Of a stretch of DNA of 64,000 bases, positions 27,050 to 36,642 are shown piece by piece. Source of the DNA: Rhizobium sp. Root708 (GTDB lineage Bacteria > Pseudomonadota > Alphaproteobacteria > Rhizobiales > Rhizobiaceae); NCBI RefSeq assembly GCF_001429725.1, contig NZ_LMHV01000012.1, positions 186,875-250,874 of the forward strand. Direction: 5' to 3'. The position numbers and the translations under genes were made by a program. Below the pieces are notes generated by a model, which saw only the letters and a program-made list of their open reading frames with translations, was not told where the DNA came from and did not search any database. Numbering within the stretch: the first letter of the stretch is position 1; each line of letters starts with the position of its first letter.

Positions 27050-27705
27050 ACTCGTTCGATTGCGAAGCCGGCCTGTGGCTTGGCGTCGGGTCCGCGCAGA
27101 TAAAGAGGCTTCGGCTTTCCGGAAGAAGGATCGGCGGCAGCACCTAGGCGCGCCACGATGGAGATCGGGAAGTGGTTGGCGTGATCGCCGGATGCGTCGG
27201 GTTTCAGCAGCGGGGTCGCCGATCCGGTGATCTCACCGTCGAATCCGGCAGCGAATTCCAGCGCCTCTTCGATCGAGAGGGCGCGGGCCTCGTCAAGCGC
27301 GTTGCCTTCGGCGTCGAATGCCTGCAGATAAATCTCGTTGCGCTTCGCATCCATGGCGGCGAGAGCCGCGCGGCCCGGCGTTTTCAGCCGCTGCGCCTCG
27401 GCCATGACCGCAAGCGTTGTTATGCCGACAGCGGGGACGCCGAGCGACAGCGCGAAGCCGCGAGCGGCGGCAACACCGACGCGGATGCCGGTAAATGAAC
27501 CTGGACCAACGGTAACGGCAATGCGATCGACGGCTGATAGCGCAACGCCTGCCTGATCCAGCACGCGGTCGATAATCCCCATCAAATGCTCTGCATGCCC
27601 CTTGCCGATCATGTCCGATGCCTCCCCAAGCATCGCCTTCCTGCCGCTGTCATAGAGAGCGGCAGCGCAATCCACACCTGCGGTGTCGAGCGCCAGTATG
27701 ATCAT
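27046..27705 (-). CDS. tsaB: tRNA threonylcarbamoyladenosine biosynthesis protein TsaB
   Basis: A 219-residue ASKHA-fold protein, the TsaD partner needed for t6A37 in ANN-decoding tRNAs. Marks are MIILALDTAGVDCAAAL, the HAEHLMGIIDRVL segment and ITVGPGSFTGIRVG-like block (AVTVGPGSFTGIRVGVAAARGF). The start at ATG 27705 places the Rossmann-like strand at the N-terminus; a longer frame to 27747 has no similarity. It is the first gene of the tsaB-rimI-mur-olsA-miaB run. Confidence 0.94.
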   Translation of the reverse strand: MIILALDTAGVDCAAALYDSGRKAMLGEASDMIGKGHAEHLMGIIDRVLDQAGVALSAVDRIAVTVGPGSFTGIRVGVAAARGFALSLGVPAVGITTLAVMAEAQRLKTPGRAALAAMDAKRNEIYLQAFDAEGNALDEARALSIEEALEFAAGFDGEITGSATPLLKPDASGDHANHFPISIVARLGAAADPSSGKPKPLYLRGPDAKPQAGFAIERV

Positions 27706-27809
27706 GGCATCAATTTCCGAATAAAACGTTCCTGAGCCTCCATACATTCACCCTGCCGCGCTTGCAAATGCTGCGCCAGGACGAATGACGGAAACTTTGA
27801 GTGTCGTCG

Positions 27810-28376
27810 TCAGGCGGCGACGACTTCCTCGACTTCCGGAACGAAGTGGCGAAGCAGGTTCTGCACACCATGCTTCAGCGTTGCCGTCGACGACGGGCAG
27901 CCGGCGCAAGAGCCCTTCATGTTGAGATAGACCTTGCCATCCTTGAAGCCACGGAAGGTGATGTCCCCACCATCCTGGGCGACAGCCGGACGCACGCGCG
28001 TATCCAGCAGTTCCTTGATCGTGAGCACGATCGACTCGTCGGCTGCGTCAAAGAACTCACCGCCCGCATCGAGATCTTCGGAAAGAACGGAAGCGTCGCC
28101 CATGACAGGCTTGCCGGACATGAAGTGTTCCATGATCGAGCCGAGGATCGCCGGCTTCAGATGCTGCCACTCGGCATTGTCCTTGGAAACCGAGATGAAA
28201 TCGTAGCCGAAGTAGACGCCGGTAACGCCAGGAATCTCGAAGAGGCGCGCGGCCAGCGGCGAAGCCTGCGCTTCGTCGGCGTTAAGGAATTCGGCCGTGC
28301 CCGTTTCCATCACCACCCGGCCTGGCAGGAACTTCTGCGTGGCGGGATTGGGCGTCGCTTCGGTCTGAATAAACAT
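27810..28376 (-). CDS. NifU-like iron-sulfur scaffold protein (Nfu)
   Basis: A 188-residue protein with an N-terminal Nfu domain (MFIQTEATPNPATQKFLPG) and a C-terminal NifU-like domain holding the CAGCPSS motif, whose CxxC binds a 4Fe-4S cluster for transfer to client proteins. It is the mitochondrial Nfu1-type arrangement common to alphaproteobacteria, and it is not the nitrogen-fixation NifU. It lies 104 bp upstream of tsaB and 111 bp downstream of a universal stress gene, both on the same strand. Confidence 0.93.
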   Translation of the reverse strand: MFIQTEATPNPATQKFLPGRVVMETGTAEFLNADEAQASPLAARLFEIPGVTGVYFGYDFISVSKDNAEWQHLKPAILGSIMEHFMSGKPVMGDASVLSEDLDAGGEFFDAADESIVLTIKELLDTRVRPAVAQDGGDITFRGFKDGKVYLNMKGSCAGCPSSTATLKHGVQNLLRHFVPEVEEVVAA

Positions 28377-28487
28377 GTCGCTCTCCGTGCGGCGGGCAGC
28401 AGCCCCGGGCCGTCTTTAGAATTCTTCAAAAGAGAAAATAAGCCGATTGGCTGAGCTATTCAAGAGACTCATACTCAAGAAAGCATA

Positions 28488-28979
28488 TCAGGCCAAGGCG
28501 TCGAGTTCTTCGTCCGTCAGCGTATCGGGAAGGACGGTCACCGGGATCGGAAAGGCCGCGCCACGTCCTGCGACCGAAGAAACCAGCGGCCCAGGGCCTT
28601 CCTTGGCCGAACTTGCGGCAAGCACGAGGATCGCGATGTCCCGATCTTCCTCGATCACTGCATTGATCTGCTCGGCGGCGCTTCCCTCGCGAATGACGAT
28701 CTCGGGCTCGATGCCGATCGTTTCGCGCACCAGCTGGGCCGATTTCGCGACCACGGCCTCGGCTTCCTCACGGGCCTCGGCGCGCATGATTTCCTCCACG
28801 CCGAGCCATTGCTGAAAGTCGCCATCCGGAATGATGTAGACGAGAACCAGCCCGCCGTTGGAATTTTTCGCACGCCGACCGGCGTAATGAACCGCACGGG
28901 AGCATTCTGGCGTATCATCGATGACCGCCATGAATTTGCGCCGGTGACCTTCGAGCCGTGAGAGTCGCTTTGATACCAT
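28488..28979 (-). CDS. Universal stress protein family (UspA)
   Basis: A 163-residue single-domain Usp. It starts MVSKRLSRLEGHRRKFMAVIDDTPECSRAV, and the C-terminal half carries AILVLAASSAKEGPGPLVSSVAG, a looser form of the ATP-binding G-x2-G-x9-G(S/T) segment. A role in stress tolerance is assumed from the family. ATG 28979 is preferred over the longer frame to 29015. Confidence 0.87.
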   Translation of the reverse strand: MVSKRLSRLEGHRRKFMAVIDDTPECSRAVHYAGRRAKNSNGGLVLVYIIPDGDFQQWLGVEEIMRAEAREEAEAVVAKSAQLVRETIGIEPEIVIREGSAAEQINAVIEEDRDIAILVLAASSAKEGPGPLVSSVAGRGAAFPIPVTVLPDTLTDEELDALA

Positions 28980-29058
28980 GGCGGGACTCTGACACCCGAT
29001 CCCGAAATTTTGCAAGTGCTGGTTTTTGCCCCGAGCGGCGGTTTTCGCGCGCCCGCGG

Positions 29059-29484
29059 TTACGCCGGCATCAGCCCGTATAGGCGCATGATTTCCTTGAC
29101 GTGCTCGATGTCAGGTTTCCCGTGGACGTTGATGGCGGAAGCCATTTCCTCGAAGTAGCGGCGCCCTATGAGCCCGGGCGTCATGGTGATCAGCGCTTTC
29201 GCGGTCTCGTTGTGGAGGTTCTCGTGGGTGTGCACGTAGCCGCGGGGGATGAAAAGCGTCTCGCCGGCCCTTATCTCGTGCTTCTTTCCGTCGAGGGTGG
29301 TCGTCATCGTTCCCGACAGGCCGTAGACCACCTCGTCCACGTCGCGATGAAAATGCGCAGCCGGAACCCTTGCCTGCGGCGGCACCGTGAACTCGAACAT
29401 CACAAGGCTTTCCGAACTCTGATCTTCATCGATCAGAATGCGGACATCCATAGTGCCGATCTGAATGAGGTTACGATCGCGCAT
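29059..29484 (-). CDS. Cupin-domain protein
   Basis: A 141-residue small beta-barrel cupin. Motif 1 is recognisable as HFHRDVDEVVYGLSGTMTTTLDG with two His and a Glu ligand, and motif 2 as GETLFIPRGYVHTHENL with a His ligand, so a metal site is probable. Single-domain cupins include many small-molecule binding or isomerase enzymes, and no substrate can be named. It stands alone between usp and trpS. Confidence 0.82.
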   Translation of the reverse strand: MRDRNLIQIGTMDVRILIDEDQSSESLVMFEFTVPPQARVPAAHFHRDVDEVVYGLSGTMTTTLDGKKHEIRAGETLFIPRGYVHTHENLHNETAKALITMTPGLIGRRYFEEMASAINVHGKPDIEHVKEIMRLYGLMPA

Positions 29485-29537
29485 CGGGCCATCCTCATGG
29501 GTCTGAGGAGAGTACGCTGTCGTTTTCGGTTCGACAA

Positions 29538-29565
29538 GTCCGGGCGACGGAACCGCCGCCCGGAC
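29538..29565 (-). terminator. Hairpin downstream of trpS
   Basis: GTCCGGGCG (29538-29546) and CGCCCGGAC (29557-29565) form a perfect 9-bp stem with a 10-nt loop. There is no T-run on either strand, so it may end trpS transcription only weakly. Its right arm overlaps one unit of a 22-bp tandem repeat. Confidence 0.4.
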
Positions 29566-29602
29566 TGTACCTCAGTAGAGCCCGGACTTTATCTCAGTAG
29601 AG
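29559..29602. repeat. Tandem 22-bp duplication spanning the trpS stop codon
   Basis: Two adjacent 22-bp units (29559-29580 and 29581-29602) match at 20 of 22 positions; both begin CCCGGACT and end CTCAGTAGAG. The right unit contains the end of trpS (codons for Leu-Tyr and stop). The left unit is a copy just outside the gene. Confidence 0.85.
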
Positions 29603-30658
29603 AAAGCCGACGATGTCGCGGACTTCCTTCATCGTCACCTCGGCGCGGGCGCGGGCGCGTTCGCCGCCGTTGCGCAGGATCGCATCGATATGGCTGGTGT
29701 CGGACATCAGGCGGCGCATCTCGGCGGTAATCGGCGAGAGCACGTTGACCGCGATATCGACCAGCGCCGGCTTGAAGACCGAGAATTGCTGGCCGCCGAA
29801 TTCCGCAAGCACGTCAGCCTTCGACCTGTCGGCAAGGGCCGCATAGATACCGACGAGGTTGTCGGCTTCCGGGCGCCCCTTGAGGCCGTCGAGTTCGCTC
29901 GGCAAGCCTTCCGGATCGGTCTTCGCCTTGCGGATCTTCTTCGAGATCGCATCCTCGTCGTCCATCAGGTTGATGCGCGACAGATCCGATGGATCCGACT
30001 TCGACATCTTCTTGGTGCCGTCGCGCAGCGACATGACGCGCGGTGCCGGGCCGTCGATCAGAGGCTCGACCATCGGGAAATAGGCATGCACCGGCTCATT
30101 GCCGACGGTGATGTCGATGCCGTAACTCGTCTTGCGGATATGCTCCGCATAATCGAGGTTGAACTTCATCGCGATGTCGCGGGCAAGTTCAAGATGCTGC
30201 TTCTGATCGTCGCCGACAGGCACATGCGTACCACGGTAGACGAGAATGTCGGCGGCCATCAGGCTCGGGTAGGCGTAGAGACCAAGCGAGGCCTGCTCGC
30301 GGTCCTTGCCGGCCTTGTCCTTGAATTGCGTCATGCGGTTCATCCAGCCGATGCGCGCGACGCAATTGAAGATCCAGGCGAGCTCGGCATGCTGCGGCAC
30401 GGCCGACTGGTTGAAAACGATATGCTTTTCCGGGTCGATGCCGGACGCGATGAAGGCGGCGGCGATCGAACGGATCTGGTTCGGCATGTCCTCGTGGACG
30501 AGTTGCGCGGTCAGTGCGTGCATGTCGACGACGCAGTAGATGCAGTCGTTGCCGTCCTGCAGCGCCACGAACTTGCGGATCGCGCCCAGATAGTTGCCGA
30601 GATGGAGGTTGCCGGTCGGCTGAACGCCGGAGAAAACCACTTTCTTGAATTCGCTCAT
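29594..30658 (-). CDS. trpS: Tryptophanyl-tRNA synthetase
   Basis: A 354-residue class Ic aminoacyl-tRNA synthetase charging tRNA-Trp. The HIGH motif appears as [10 protein letters not shown] near residue 16 and KMSKS as [10 protein letters not shown] near residue 218. The length fits the family, and ATG 30658 starts the classical [13 protein letters not shown] block directly. The 3' end of the gene lies in a 22-bp tandem duplication. The upstream neighbour on the same strand is a VOC gene, 97 bp away. Confidence 0.97.
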   Translation of the reverse strand: MSEFKKVVFSGVQPTGNLHLGNYLGAIRKFVALQDGNDCIYCVVDMHALTAQLVHEDMPNQIRSIAAAFIASGIDPEKHIVFNQSAVPQHAELAWIFNCVARIGWMNRMTQFKDKAGKDREQASLGLYAYPSLMAADILVYRGTHVPVGDDQKQHLELARDIAMKFNLDYAEHIRKTSYGIDITVGNEPVHAYFPMVEPLIDGPAPRVMSLRDGTKKMSKSDPSDLSRINLMDDEDAISKKIRKAKTDPEGLPSELDGLKGRPEADNLVGIYAALADRSKADVLAEFGGQQFSVFKPALVDIAVNVLSPITAEMRRLMSDTSHIDAILRNGGERARARAEVTMKEVRDIVGFLY

Positions 30659-30755
30659 AATGTCCTCGATTAGGCTGGTGGAGGGCCCCAGGGTTTGTAA
30701 CCCATGTTGCTAACGGGCGCGCTTATGCACGCGCGCGAAACCGCAATCAAGGGGT

Positions 30756-31151
30756 TCAGGCCGCGGCGTGTTGGATCAGGTCGAAGGTGTTGCCATAAGG
30801 ATCCGAAAACACGGCCACGGTTCCGTAGATTTCATGCCGAGGCGCTTCCAGAAAGCGCACGCCCTTCGCCAGCATCGAAGCATGGTCGCGGGCGAAATCG
30901 TCGGTCTTGAGGAAGAAGCCGACGCGGCCGCCGGTCTGGTTGCCGATCGCTACTCTCTGATCCTCGCTATCTGCCTTTGCGAGCAGAAAAGCCGCGCCGT
31001 CGCCGCCATCAGGTCTGACCACCAGCCAGCGATTGCCGGGGGACTGCGTATCGTCATGGATGCAATCGAAACCGAGCGCGCCACAATAGAAATCCTTGGC
31101 GCGATCGTAGTCGTCGACGATGAGAGTCACGAGAAAAAGGGATTGAGGCAT
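30756..31151 (-). CDS. VOC (glyoxalase superfamily) protein
   Basis: A 131-residue single VOC domain: MPQSLFLVTLIVDDYDRAKDFYCGALGF at the N-terminus and VAVFSDPYGNTFDLIQ at the C-terminus. It resembles the glyoxalase-like proteins of unknown substrate rather than glyoxalase I, which would have a full set of His/Glu ligands. ATG 31151 has GGAG 6-7 bp upstream. It is unrelated in sequence detail to the other VOC gene at 10986. Confidence 0.83.
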   Translation of the reverse strand: MPQSLFLVTLIVDDYDRAKDFYCGALGFDCIHDDTQSPGNRWLVVRPDGGDGAAFLLAKADSEDQRVAIGNQTGGRVGFFLKTDDFARDHASMLAKGVRFLEAPRHEIYGTVAVFSDPYGNTFDLIQHAAA

Positions 31152-31498
31152 GATCGCTCCGCTGCAGGCTTTCACTTGTCGCGAAGAGCCGGTCCCTGGT
31201 CAAGCACGCCGACCCCTCCGGCGGTCGGAAATGCGACTTCGGCATCCCCGGAAGACGGTGAATGCGCGCTCTCGAACGAACCGGAACATTGTTGTGAATA
31301 TGCTTCGCACATTTACGTGAAAGGAAAAAATATACTGCTTTTTAGGTATATCTAAATCATATTTTAGCGGTAGATTGTGGCATTCACACATACCGCAGGG
31401 TAAACAATTTCACAAAAAGGCCATTTTTGGGGAGAGCTTTTCCGTCGCCAGAAAGTCACGCCGGGTTCGTCCGGCGCATTTCGAGGGGAGGGGAACCA
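31152..31498. other. AT-rich intergenic region before the M15-type peptidase gene
   Basis: About 350 bp between divergently transcribed genes. No further gene is supported; open frames on both strands are short and lack family similarity. The middle (31310-31380) is much more AT-rich than the genome. It holds an imperfect 16-bp palindrome at 31341-31356 (TTTAG, a 6-bp core and CTAAA, seven of eight pairs). This is probably the promoter/operator region of the downstream gene. Confidence 0.5.
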
Positions 31499-31924
31499 AT
31501 GCAATCCGCATTTTCCATCGCACTCGCCGGCCTGTTCTGTCTGTCGTGTTTCGACAGTGCCGACGCTCAGAATATCAAGAGAGTGGCGATACCGCCGCTC
31601 AAGCACAGGGAAACGCTCACCTATACTCTGCAGACCGTCAGCGTTCAGGCGAACTGCTTCCCGCCACAGCTACGCGGAATTCTGTCCTACATTGCCGACA
31701 AGACCGGTCGGCGTCCGATAGTGACCTCCGGCTTCCGATCACATGGCCGATCGCATTCCCAGCACCGCCATTGCGCGGCGGCTGACATCCGGATTCCCGG
31801 CGTGTCGGAGCGCACGATCATCGCGATCGCGGCGTCGGCGCCTGGGATCGGCGGCATCGGTCGCTACTGCAACGGCATCGTCCATGTGGACGTCGGTCCG
31901 AAGCGGCGGTGGACCTACTGCTGA
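31499..31924 (+). CDS. Secreted M15-type peptidase (YcbK-like, Peptidase_M15_3)
   Basis: A 141-residue exported protein. A signal peptide covers about residues 1-23 (AFSIALAGLFCLSCFDSADA). The zinc-binding parts follow: SGFRSHGRSHSQHRHCAAADIRIP (His and Asp ligands) and HVDVGPKRRW (second His), as in YcbK/VanY-type murein peptidases. Four cysteines in the mature part (NCF, HCA, YCN, final C) could form disulfides, and the last residue is Cys. ATG 31499 follows GGGGAGGGGAACC. It stands alone next to murJ, so a role in cell-wall turnover is plausible but inferred. Confidence 0.8.
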   Translation: MQSAFSIALAGLFCLSCFDSADAQNIKRVAIPPLKHRETLTYTLQTVSVQANCFPPQLRGILSYIADKTGRRPIVTSGFRSHGRSHSQHRHCAAADIRIPGVSERTIIAIAASAPGIGGIGRYCNGIVHVDVGPKRRWTYC

Positions 31925-31949
31925 TCGCGCGAACCGCTACAGCATCGGC

Positions 31950-32041
31950 CCGAAAATCGGAATCGATTTTCGGAAAGCCTGATGCGTAGATTCAATAAGA
32001 TAGAGCGTCCTCTGTGCGTCCTTAGGGACGCACGGCGCTCT
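31950..32041. repeat. Rhizobial palindromic intergenic repeat abutting murJ
   Basis: Two stem structures: CCGAAAATCG (31950-31959) with CGATTTTCGG (31964-31973), and a second in which AGAGCG (32002-32007) pairs with CGCTCT (32036-32041) around the inner arms GTGCGTCC and GGACGCAC (32014-32021, 32026-32033). I recognise this as a type of short palindromic element dispersed in Rhizobiaceae genomes. Its right end overlaps the murJ stop codon (32040-32042). Confidence 0.75.
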
Positions 32042-33617
32042 AGCCGTCGACCTTCGCCGGCTTGCGGTTCAGGTTCCGCCGGATCATGCCGAGATTGGCG
32101 CCGCCGATCAGAAAGGCGGTCGCGAAATAGACCGCCATGGCGATGATGATCAGCAGACCGAGTGTGCCGACCTTTGTCGTCAGGTGCGCGCCCGAGGCAA
32201 GCCACGGCGCCCAGCGGTGCTGCAGGTACATGATCACGCCGCCCATGACGGCGGCGGACACGACGAGCAGTGCTGCACGACGCGCCAGGGCCCATTCCCA
32301 TGCGAGGTGGCCACGGCGGAGCAGTGTCGTGAACAGCAGCACCGTGCTGATCCAGCCTGCGGTCGCTTCCGCGACCGCGATCCCTGGAGCGCCGAGGAAC
32401 GGGAAAAGCGTCAACGCCGTCGCGCAGTTGACGCCGACGGCCACGGCCGAAAAGCGCATCGGGGTCTTGGTGTCTTCGCGCGCATAGAACCCGGGCTGCA
32501 GCGCCTTGATCAGCACGAAGGCGGGCAGGCCGATGCCATAGATGGCGAGAATGGAAGCGACGACAGCGGTGTTTTCCTGATGGAAGGCGCCGCGTTCATA
32601 GAGCACGCGAATGATCTCATTGGAAAGAATCCAGAGCGCAAAGGCGGCGGGGATCGTCAGGAACAGCACGAACTCGATCGATCGGTTCTGCAGGTTTCCG
32701 GCTTCGCGCAAGTTGCCGCCCTTCAGCGCACGCGCCAGTTCCGGCAAAAGCACCACGCCGACGGCGACGCCTACGACGCCGAGCGGCAGCTGGTAGATGC
32801 GATCGGCATATTGAAGTGCTGCGATCGCGCCTTCCTTGCTGGAGGCGATCGCCTGGCCGATCATCTGGTTGATCTGGGTGATGCCGCCGGTCACGGCGGC
32901 GGGCACTGCGAGGATCAGCAGTCGTTTGACGTTCGGCGTAAAGCGGGGAAAGCGAAAGCCGATGCTCATGCCGGCATGCAGGACGCCGATATAGACCACT
33001 ACGAGCTGCAGGACGCCCGCGACGAGCACGCCCCAGGAGAGATACCAGGCGGTCTGAAGTGGTTCAGCGCCGGTATAGAGCGCGTAAAACAGCGCCCCGA
33101 TCATCACCACGTTGAGGAAGACGGGGGCGATGGCCGCTGCGAAGAAATGATGCAGCGAGTTCAGCATCCCGCTCATCATCGCAGTCAAAGACATGCACAT
33201 GAGATAGGGGAACATCACCGCCGCCATGCGGATGGTGATCGAAAACTTCTCAGCATCATCCGCAAAGCCCGGCGCGATGACGAAGCGCACCAGCAAAGGC
33301 ATGCAGAGCTCCATCACGATGGTGATGAGCAGCAGCACCGAAAACAGCACGCCGAAGACTTCCTCGGAGAAGCGCTTGGCTCCGTCAGTGCCGTTCGCTT
33401 CGATCTCCTTGGCGAACAGCGGCACGAAGGCGGCGTTGAACGCGCCTTCGGCAAAGAGCCGGCGGAAAAGGTTCGGAAAGCGAAAGGCGGCGTAGAAGAC
33501 GTCGGCCATCGGGCCGGTGCCGAGCGCCGCCGCCATCAGCGTTTCACGGGCAAAGCCGAAGATGCGGCTGCCGAGGGTGGCGCCGCCGACGGTGGCGAAT
33601 TTTCTGACGAGGCTCAT
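32040..33617 (-). CDS. murJ: Lipid II flippase MurJ (MviN)
   Basis: A 525-residue membrane protein with about 14 transmembrane segments (MOP exporter fold). It flips lipid II across the inner membrane for peptidoglycan synthesis. Typical blocks are ATVGGATLGSRIFGFARE, MADVFYAAFRFPNLFRRLFAEGAFNAAFVPLF and LPLGVVGVAVGVVLLPEL. It follows glnD by 10 bp on the same strand, as in other rhizobia. The end of the gene lies in a palindromic repeat, so the last codons and the stop may differ from relatives. Confidence 0.95.
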   Translation of the reverse strand: MSLVRKFATVGGATLGSRIFGFARETLMAAALGTGPMADVFYAAFRFPNLFRRLFAEGAFNAAFVPLFAKEIEANGTDGAKRFSEEVFGVLFSVLLLITIVMELCMPLLVRFVIAPGFADDAEKFSITIRMAAVMFPYLMCMSLTAMMSGMLNSLHHFFAAAIAPVFLNVVMIGALFYALYTGAEPLQTAWYLSWGVLVAGVLQLVVVYIGVLHAGMSIGFRFPRFTPNVKRLLILAVPAAVTGGITQINQMIGQAIASSKEGAIAALQYADRIYQLPLGVVGVAVGVVLLPELARALKGGNLREAGNLQNRSIEFVLFLTIPAAFALWILSNEIIRVLYERGAFHQENTAVVASILAIYGIGLPAFVLIKALQPGFYAREDTKTPMRFSAVAVGVNCATALTLFPFLGAPGIAVAEATAGWISTVLLFTTLLRRGHLAWEWALARRAALLVVSAAVMGGVIMYLQHRWAPWLASGAHLTTKVGTLGLLIIIAMAVYFATAFLIGGANLGMIRRNLNRKPAKVDG

Positions 33618-33627
33618 GCGTTCTGGC

Positions 33628-36537
33628 TCATGCGGGCGAATCCGCCTTCTTGTCTGTCTGTGGCGCGGCCCGAACCGGAGTCGGTTGCGCGATGATGCCG
33701 GAGGGCATGCGTTCGCGCAGCTCGTCCTGCTCCTCGGCCATGACGGCCTTGAGGCGCGCGGTGATGTTCGAGCGCTTGCTGTCGCCCGAGATCTTCTGGC
33801 CGACGAGGTCGGTCACGTAGAAGCTGTCGATGACCTTCTCGCCGAAGGTGGTGATCCGCGCCGACTGGATGTCGAGCGACAGATCCGAGAGAACCGCCGT
33901 GATTTCCGAGAGCAGGCCCGTCCGGTCGAGGCATTCGACCTCGATGACGGTGAACTTGTTCGAAAGACTGTTGGAAATGTTGACGGACGGCGGAATGACG
34001 AAGGCCTTGCTCTTCTTGCGGTTCTTGGTCCGCGTCGCAATCACTTCGGGCAGCCGCTTTTGGCCGGAAAGCACGTCCTCGATCATCCGACCAATCGTGC
34101 CGGCACGCCGCAACTCGTCGGCATCGTCCTTGAACTCGCGGCTGACATGGATCGTATCAAGCGCGCGGCCATCCGAGGTGGTGAAGATCTGCGCATCGAC
34201 GATGTTGGCGCCCGCTGCCGCGCACGCGCCGGCGATGACGGCGAGAAGCCGCGGATGGTCCGGCGAGAGCACGGTGATCTCGGTGATCGCATGGAAGCTG
34301 TCGGTGCGCACCATCGTCGCCAGCGCCTGGCCTGCCTTGTCCGCCTGGCGGATGAAGCCGGCGTGCCGCACCTGATCTTCCAGCGGAACCGAGAGCAGAT
34401 ACGGCTGGTAGTGCAGCTTGCTGTAGATCTTGCGGTCCTTCTGGCTCCACTCGGAGAGCGCATTGTAGAGCGCCTCGGCCGCGAAGTTGGCGCGCTCCTT
34501 GCGTGACACTTCCGAGAACCCGCCGGCAAGCAACAGTTCGGTCTCGTAGTAAAGCGTGCGCAGCAGCTGCCCCTTCCAGCCGTTCCAAACGCCCGGACCG
34601 ACCGCACGGATATCGCAGATCGTCAGGATCAGCAGCATCTTCAGCCGGTCGAGCGACTGTACGACATCGGCAAAGTCGGTGATCGTCTTGCGGTCGGTCA
34701 GATCGCGCGTCTGCGCGACCATCGACATGACCAGATGCTCCTGGATCAGCCAGACGACCATCTCCGTCTGCTTCTGCGACAGGCCGAAGCGGGCGCAGAG
34801 CTTGCGGGCGACGCGGGCGCCGGCAATCGAGTGGTCTTCCTGGCGGCCCTTGGCAACATCGTGCAGCAGCACCGCGACGTAAAGCGCTTCGCGATCCTCG
34901 AGGCTGGGCATCAACTTGTTGGCAAGCGGGTGCAGGTCGTCGGCCTTGCCCTTGTCGATCTCCGACAGCACCTCGACCGTGCGGATCAGATGCTCGTCCA
35001 CCGTATAGTGGTGGTACATGTTGAACTGCATCATCGCGACGATCTTGCCGAACTCCGGGATGAAGCGGCCGAGCACGCCGGCCTCGTTCATGCGGCGCAG
35101 GATCAGCGCGGGATCGCGCTTCGACGTCAGGATCGACATGAAGAGGCGGTTTGCCTCGTCGTTCTCGCGCAGATTGTTGTCGATCAGGCTGAGCGAGCGG
35201 GTCACGCGCTTCAAAGCATCCGGATGGAATTCCAGCCCGTTGATATCGGCGACATGGAAGAGCCGGATGATGCTGATCGGATCGAGCTTGAAGACATCAG
35301 GGCTTGCAAGCGCAATACGACCGCGGTCTTCGACGAACTCGGTGCTGCCGGCAATCTTGCGGCTGCGGTGTGTGAAGCGGCTGAGGACACCTGATAGTCC
35401 CGGCGTCGACTTCGCCTGTTGGTCCTCGAGCGCCGCGCAGAGGATGCGCGTCAGATCGCCGACGTCCTTGGCGACAAGGAAGTAGTGCTTCATGAAGCGC
35501 TCGACGGCCGAGAGGCCGGGGCGCGAATGATAGCCAAACGCCTCGGCGATCTCGCGCTGGATGTCGAAGGACAGTCGCTCCTCCGCCTTTCCGGTCAGGA
35601 AATGCATGTGGCAACGGACCGCCCAGAGGAAATCGTCGGCCTTCTGGAAAAGGTGATACTCGTGCTTCGAGAGAACGCCGAGCGGTACGAGCTCAGCCGT
35701 GTCGCGGACGTGATAATAGTATTTCGAGATCCAGTAGAGTGTGTGCAGGTCACGCAGGCCGCCCTTGCCTTCCTTGACGTTGGGCTCGACCAGATAGCGG
35801 GTGTCGCCGGCCTTGCGGTGGCGCTCGTCGCGCTCGGCGAGCTTGGCGGCGATGAATTCGGGACCAGTCCCGGTGACGATTTCCTTATCGAAGCGCGTCT
35901 CGAGCTGGGTTTCCAGCGACAGCAGACCGCAGATGTAGCGCATCTCAAGGATCGCGGTGCGGATCGTCATGTCCGACTTCGAAAGCGCGATGCACTCTTC
36001 CACCGTGCGCGTCGCATGGCCGACCTTGAAGCCCATGTCCCACAGGACGTAGAGCATGAATTCGACCGCCTTATGGGTCTCCTCCGCCGGCTTCGGCTGG
36101 AAGAGGAACAGGAGGTCGATGTCGGAGCCCGGCGCCAGTGTATCGCGGCCATAGCCGCCGACGGCGGTGACGGCGAACTTGTCTTTCTGCTTCGGAAAGA
36201 CGTGCGTGCACGCGAACTGGTAGAGAATGGTGATGATCTGGTCTTGCAGCCAGGAGATCCGGCGGGCGCAATTGATGCCGCTGCCATCGACCGAAAGCAG
36301 CTCGCGCGCTTTCTGTCGACCTTCGCTGCTGGCCTTCTTGAGGGTCGCCAGCAGATCGGACCGCATGACGTCGGGCCGCGTCTTGTTCGCCTCGGCGACC
36401 GCGTCGCACATCTTCAGAAGATAGTCGGTGTCGAGGATATTGGAGAAATCGATGTCGTTCGTCGTCGCCATGCGCGGGGCGGCTTCCTCTTCGCGCGGCG
36501 CAGCCGCTTCGTGCTGCGCCTCTCGTTTCGTCTGCAT
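33628..36537 (-). CDS. glnD: Bifunctional PII uridylyltransferase/uridylyl-removing enzyme GlnD
   Basis: A 969-residue nitrogen sensor that uridylylates PII proteins when glutamine is low and removes the group when it is high. In order: nucleotidyltransferase ([22 protein letters not shown], near residue 130), an HD domain ([17 protein letters not shown], near residue 545) for the removing activity, and two C-terminal ACT domains that sense glutamine. ATG 36537 has AGAGG upstream; an internal Met at 36471 ([11 protein letters not shown]) is a reasonable alternative start. A small ORF and mutS precede it on the same strand. Confidence 0.95.
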   Translation of the reverse strand: MQTKREAQHEAAAPREEEAAPRMATTNDIDFSNILDTDYLLKMCDAVAEANKTRPDVMRSDLLATLKKASSEGRQKARELLSVDGSGINCARRISWLQDQIITILYQFACTHVFPKQKDKFAVTAVGGYGRDTLAPGSDIDLLFLFQPKPAEETHKAVEFMLYVLWDMGFKVGHATRTVEECIALSKSDMTIRTAILEMRYICGLLSLETQLETRFDKEIVTGTGPEFIAAKLAERDERHRKAGDTRYLVEPNVKEGKGGLRDLHTLYWISKYYYHVRDTAELVPLGVLSKHEYHLFQKADDFLWAVRCHMHFLTGKAEERLSFDIQREIAEAFGYHSRPGLSAVERFMKHYFLVAKDVGDLTRILCAALEDQQAKSTPGLSGVLSRFTHRSRKIAGSTEFVEDRGRIALASPDVFKLDPISIIRLFHVADINGLEFHPDALKRVTRSLSLIDNNLRENDEANRLFMSILTSKRDPALILRRMNEAGVLGRFIPEFGKIVAMMQFNMYHHYTVDEHLIRTVEVLSEIDKGKADDLHPLANKLMPSLEDREALYVAVLLHDVAKGRQEDHSIAGARVARKLCARFGLSQKQTEMVVWLIQEHLVMSMVAQTRDLTDRKTITDFADVVQSLDRLKMLLILTICDIRAVGPGVWNGWKGQLLRTLYYETELLLAGGFSEVSRKERANFAAEALYNALSEWSQKDRKIYSKLHYQPYLLSVPLEDQVRHAGFIRQADKAGQALATMVRTDSFHAITEITVLSPDHPRLLAVIAGACAAAGANIVDAQIFTTSDGRALDTIHVSREFKDDADELRRAGTIGRMIEDVLSGQKRLPEVIATRTKNRKKSKAFVIPPSVNISNSLSNKFTVIEVECLDRTGLLSEITAVLSDLSLDIQSARITTFGEKVIDSFYVTDLVGQKISGDSKRSNITARLKAVMAEEQDELRERMPSGIIAQPTPVRAAPQTDKKADSPA

Positions 36538-36642
36538 GCGCTATAGCCTCTTTGCCCGCCGATGACACGGGCTTTCATACTGCAGAACCTTTAATTTTGG
36601 CGAAAAGGTGATGTGGCGCGTGAAAGCGGCGACATCGGCCAA

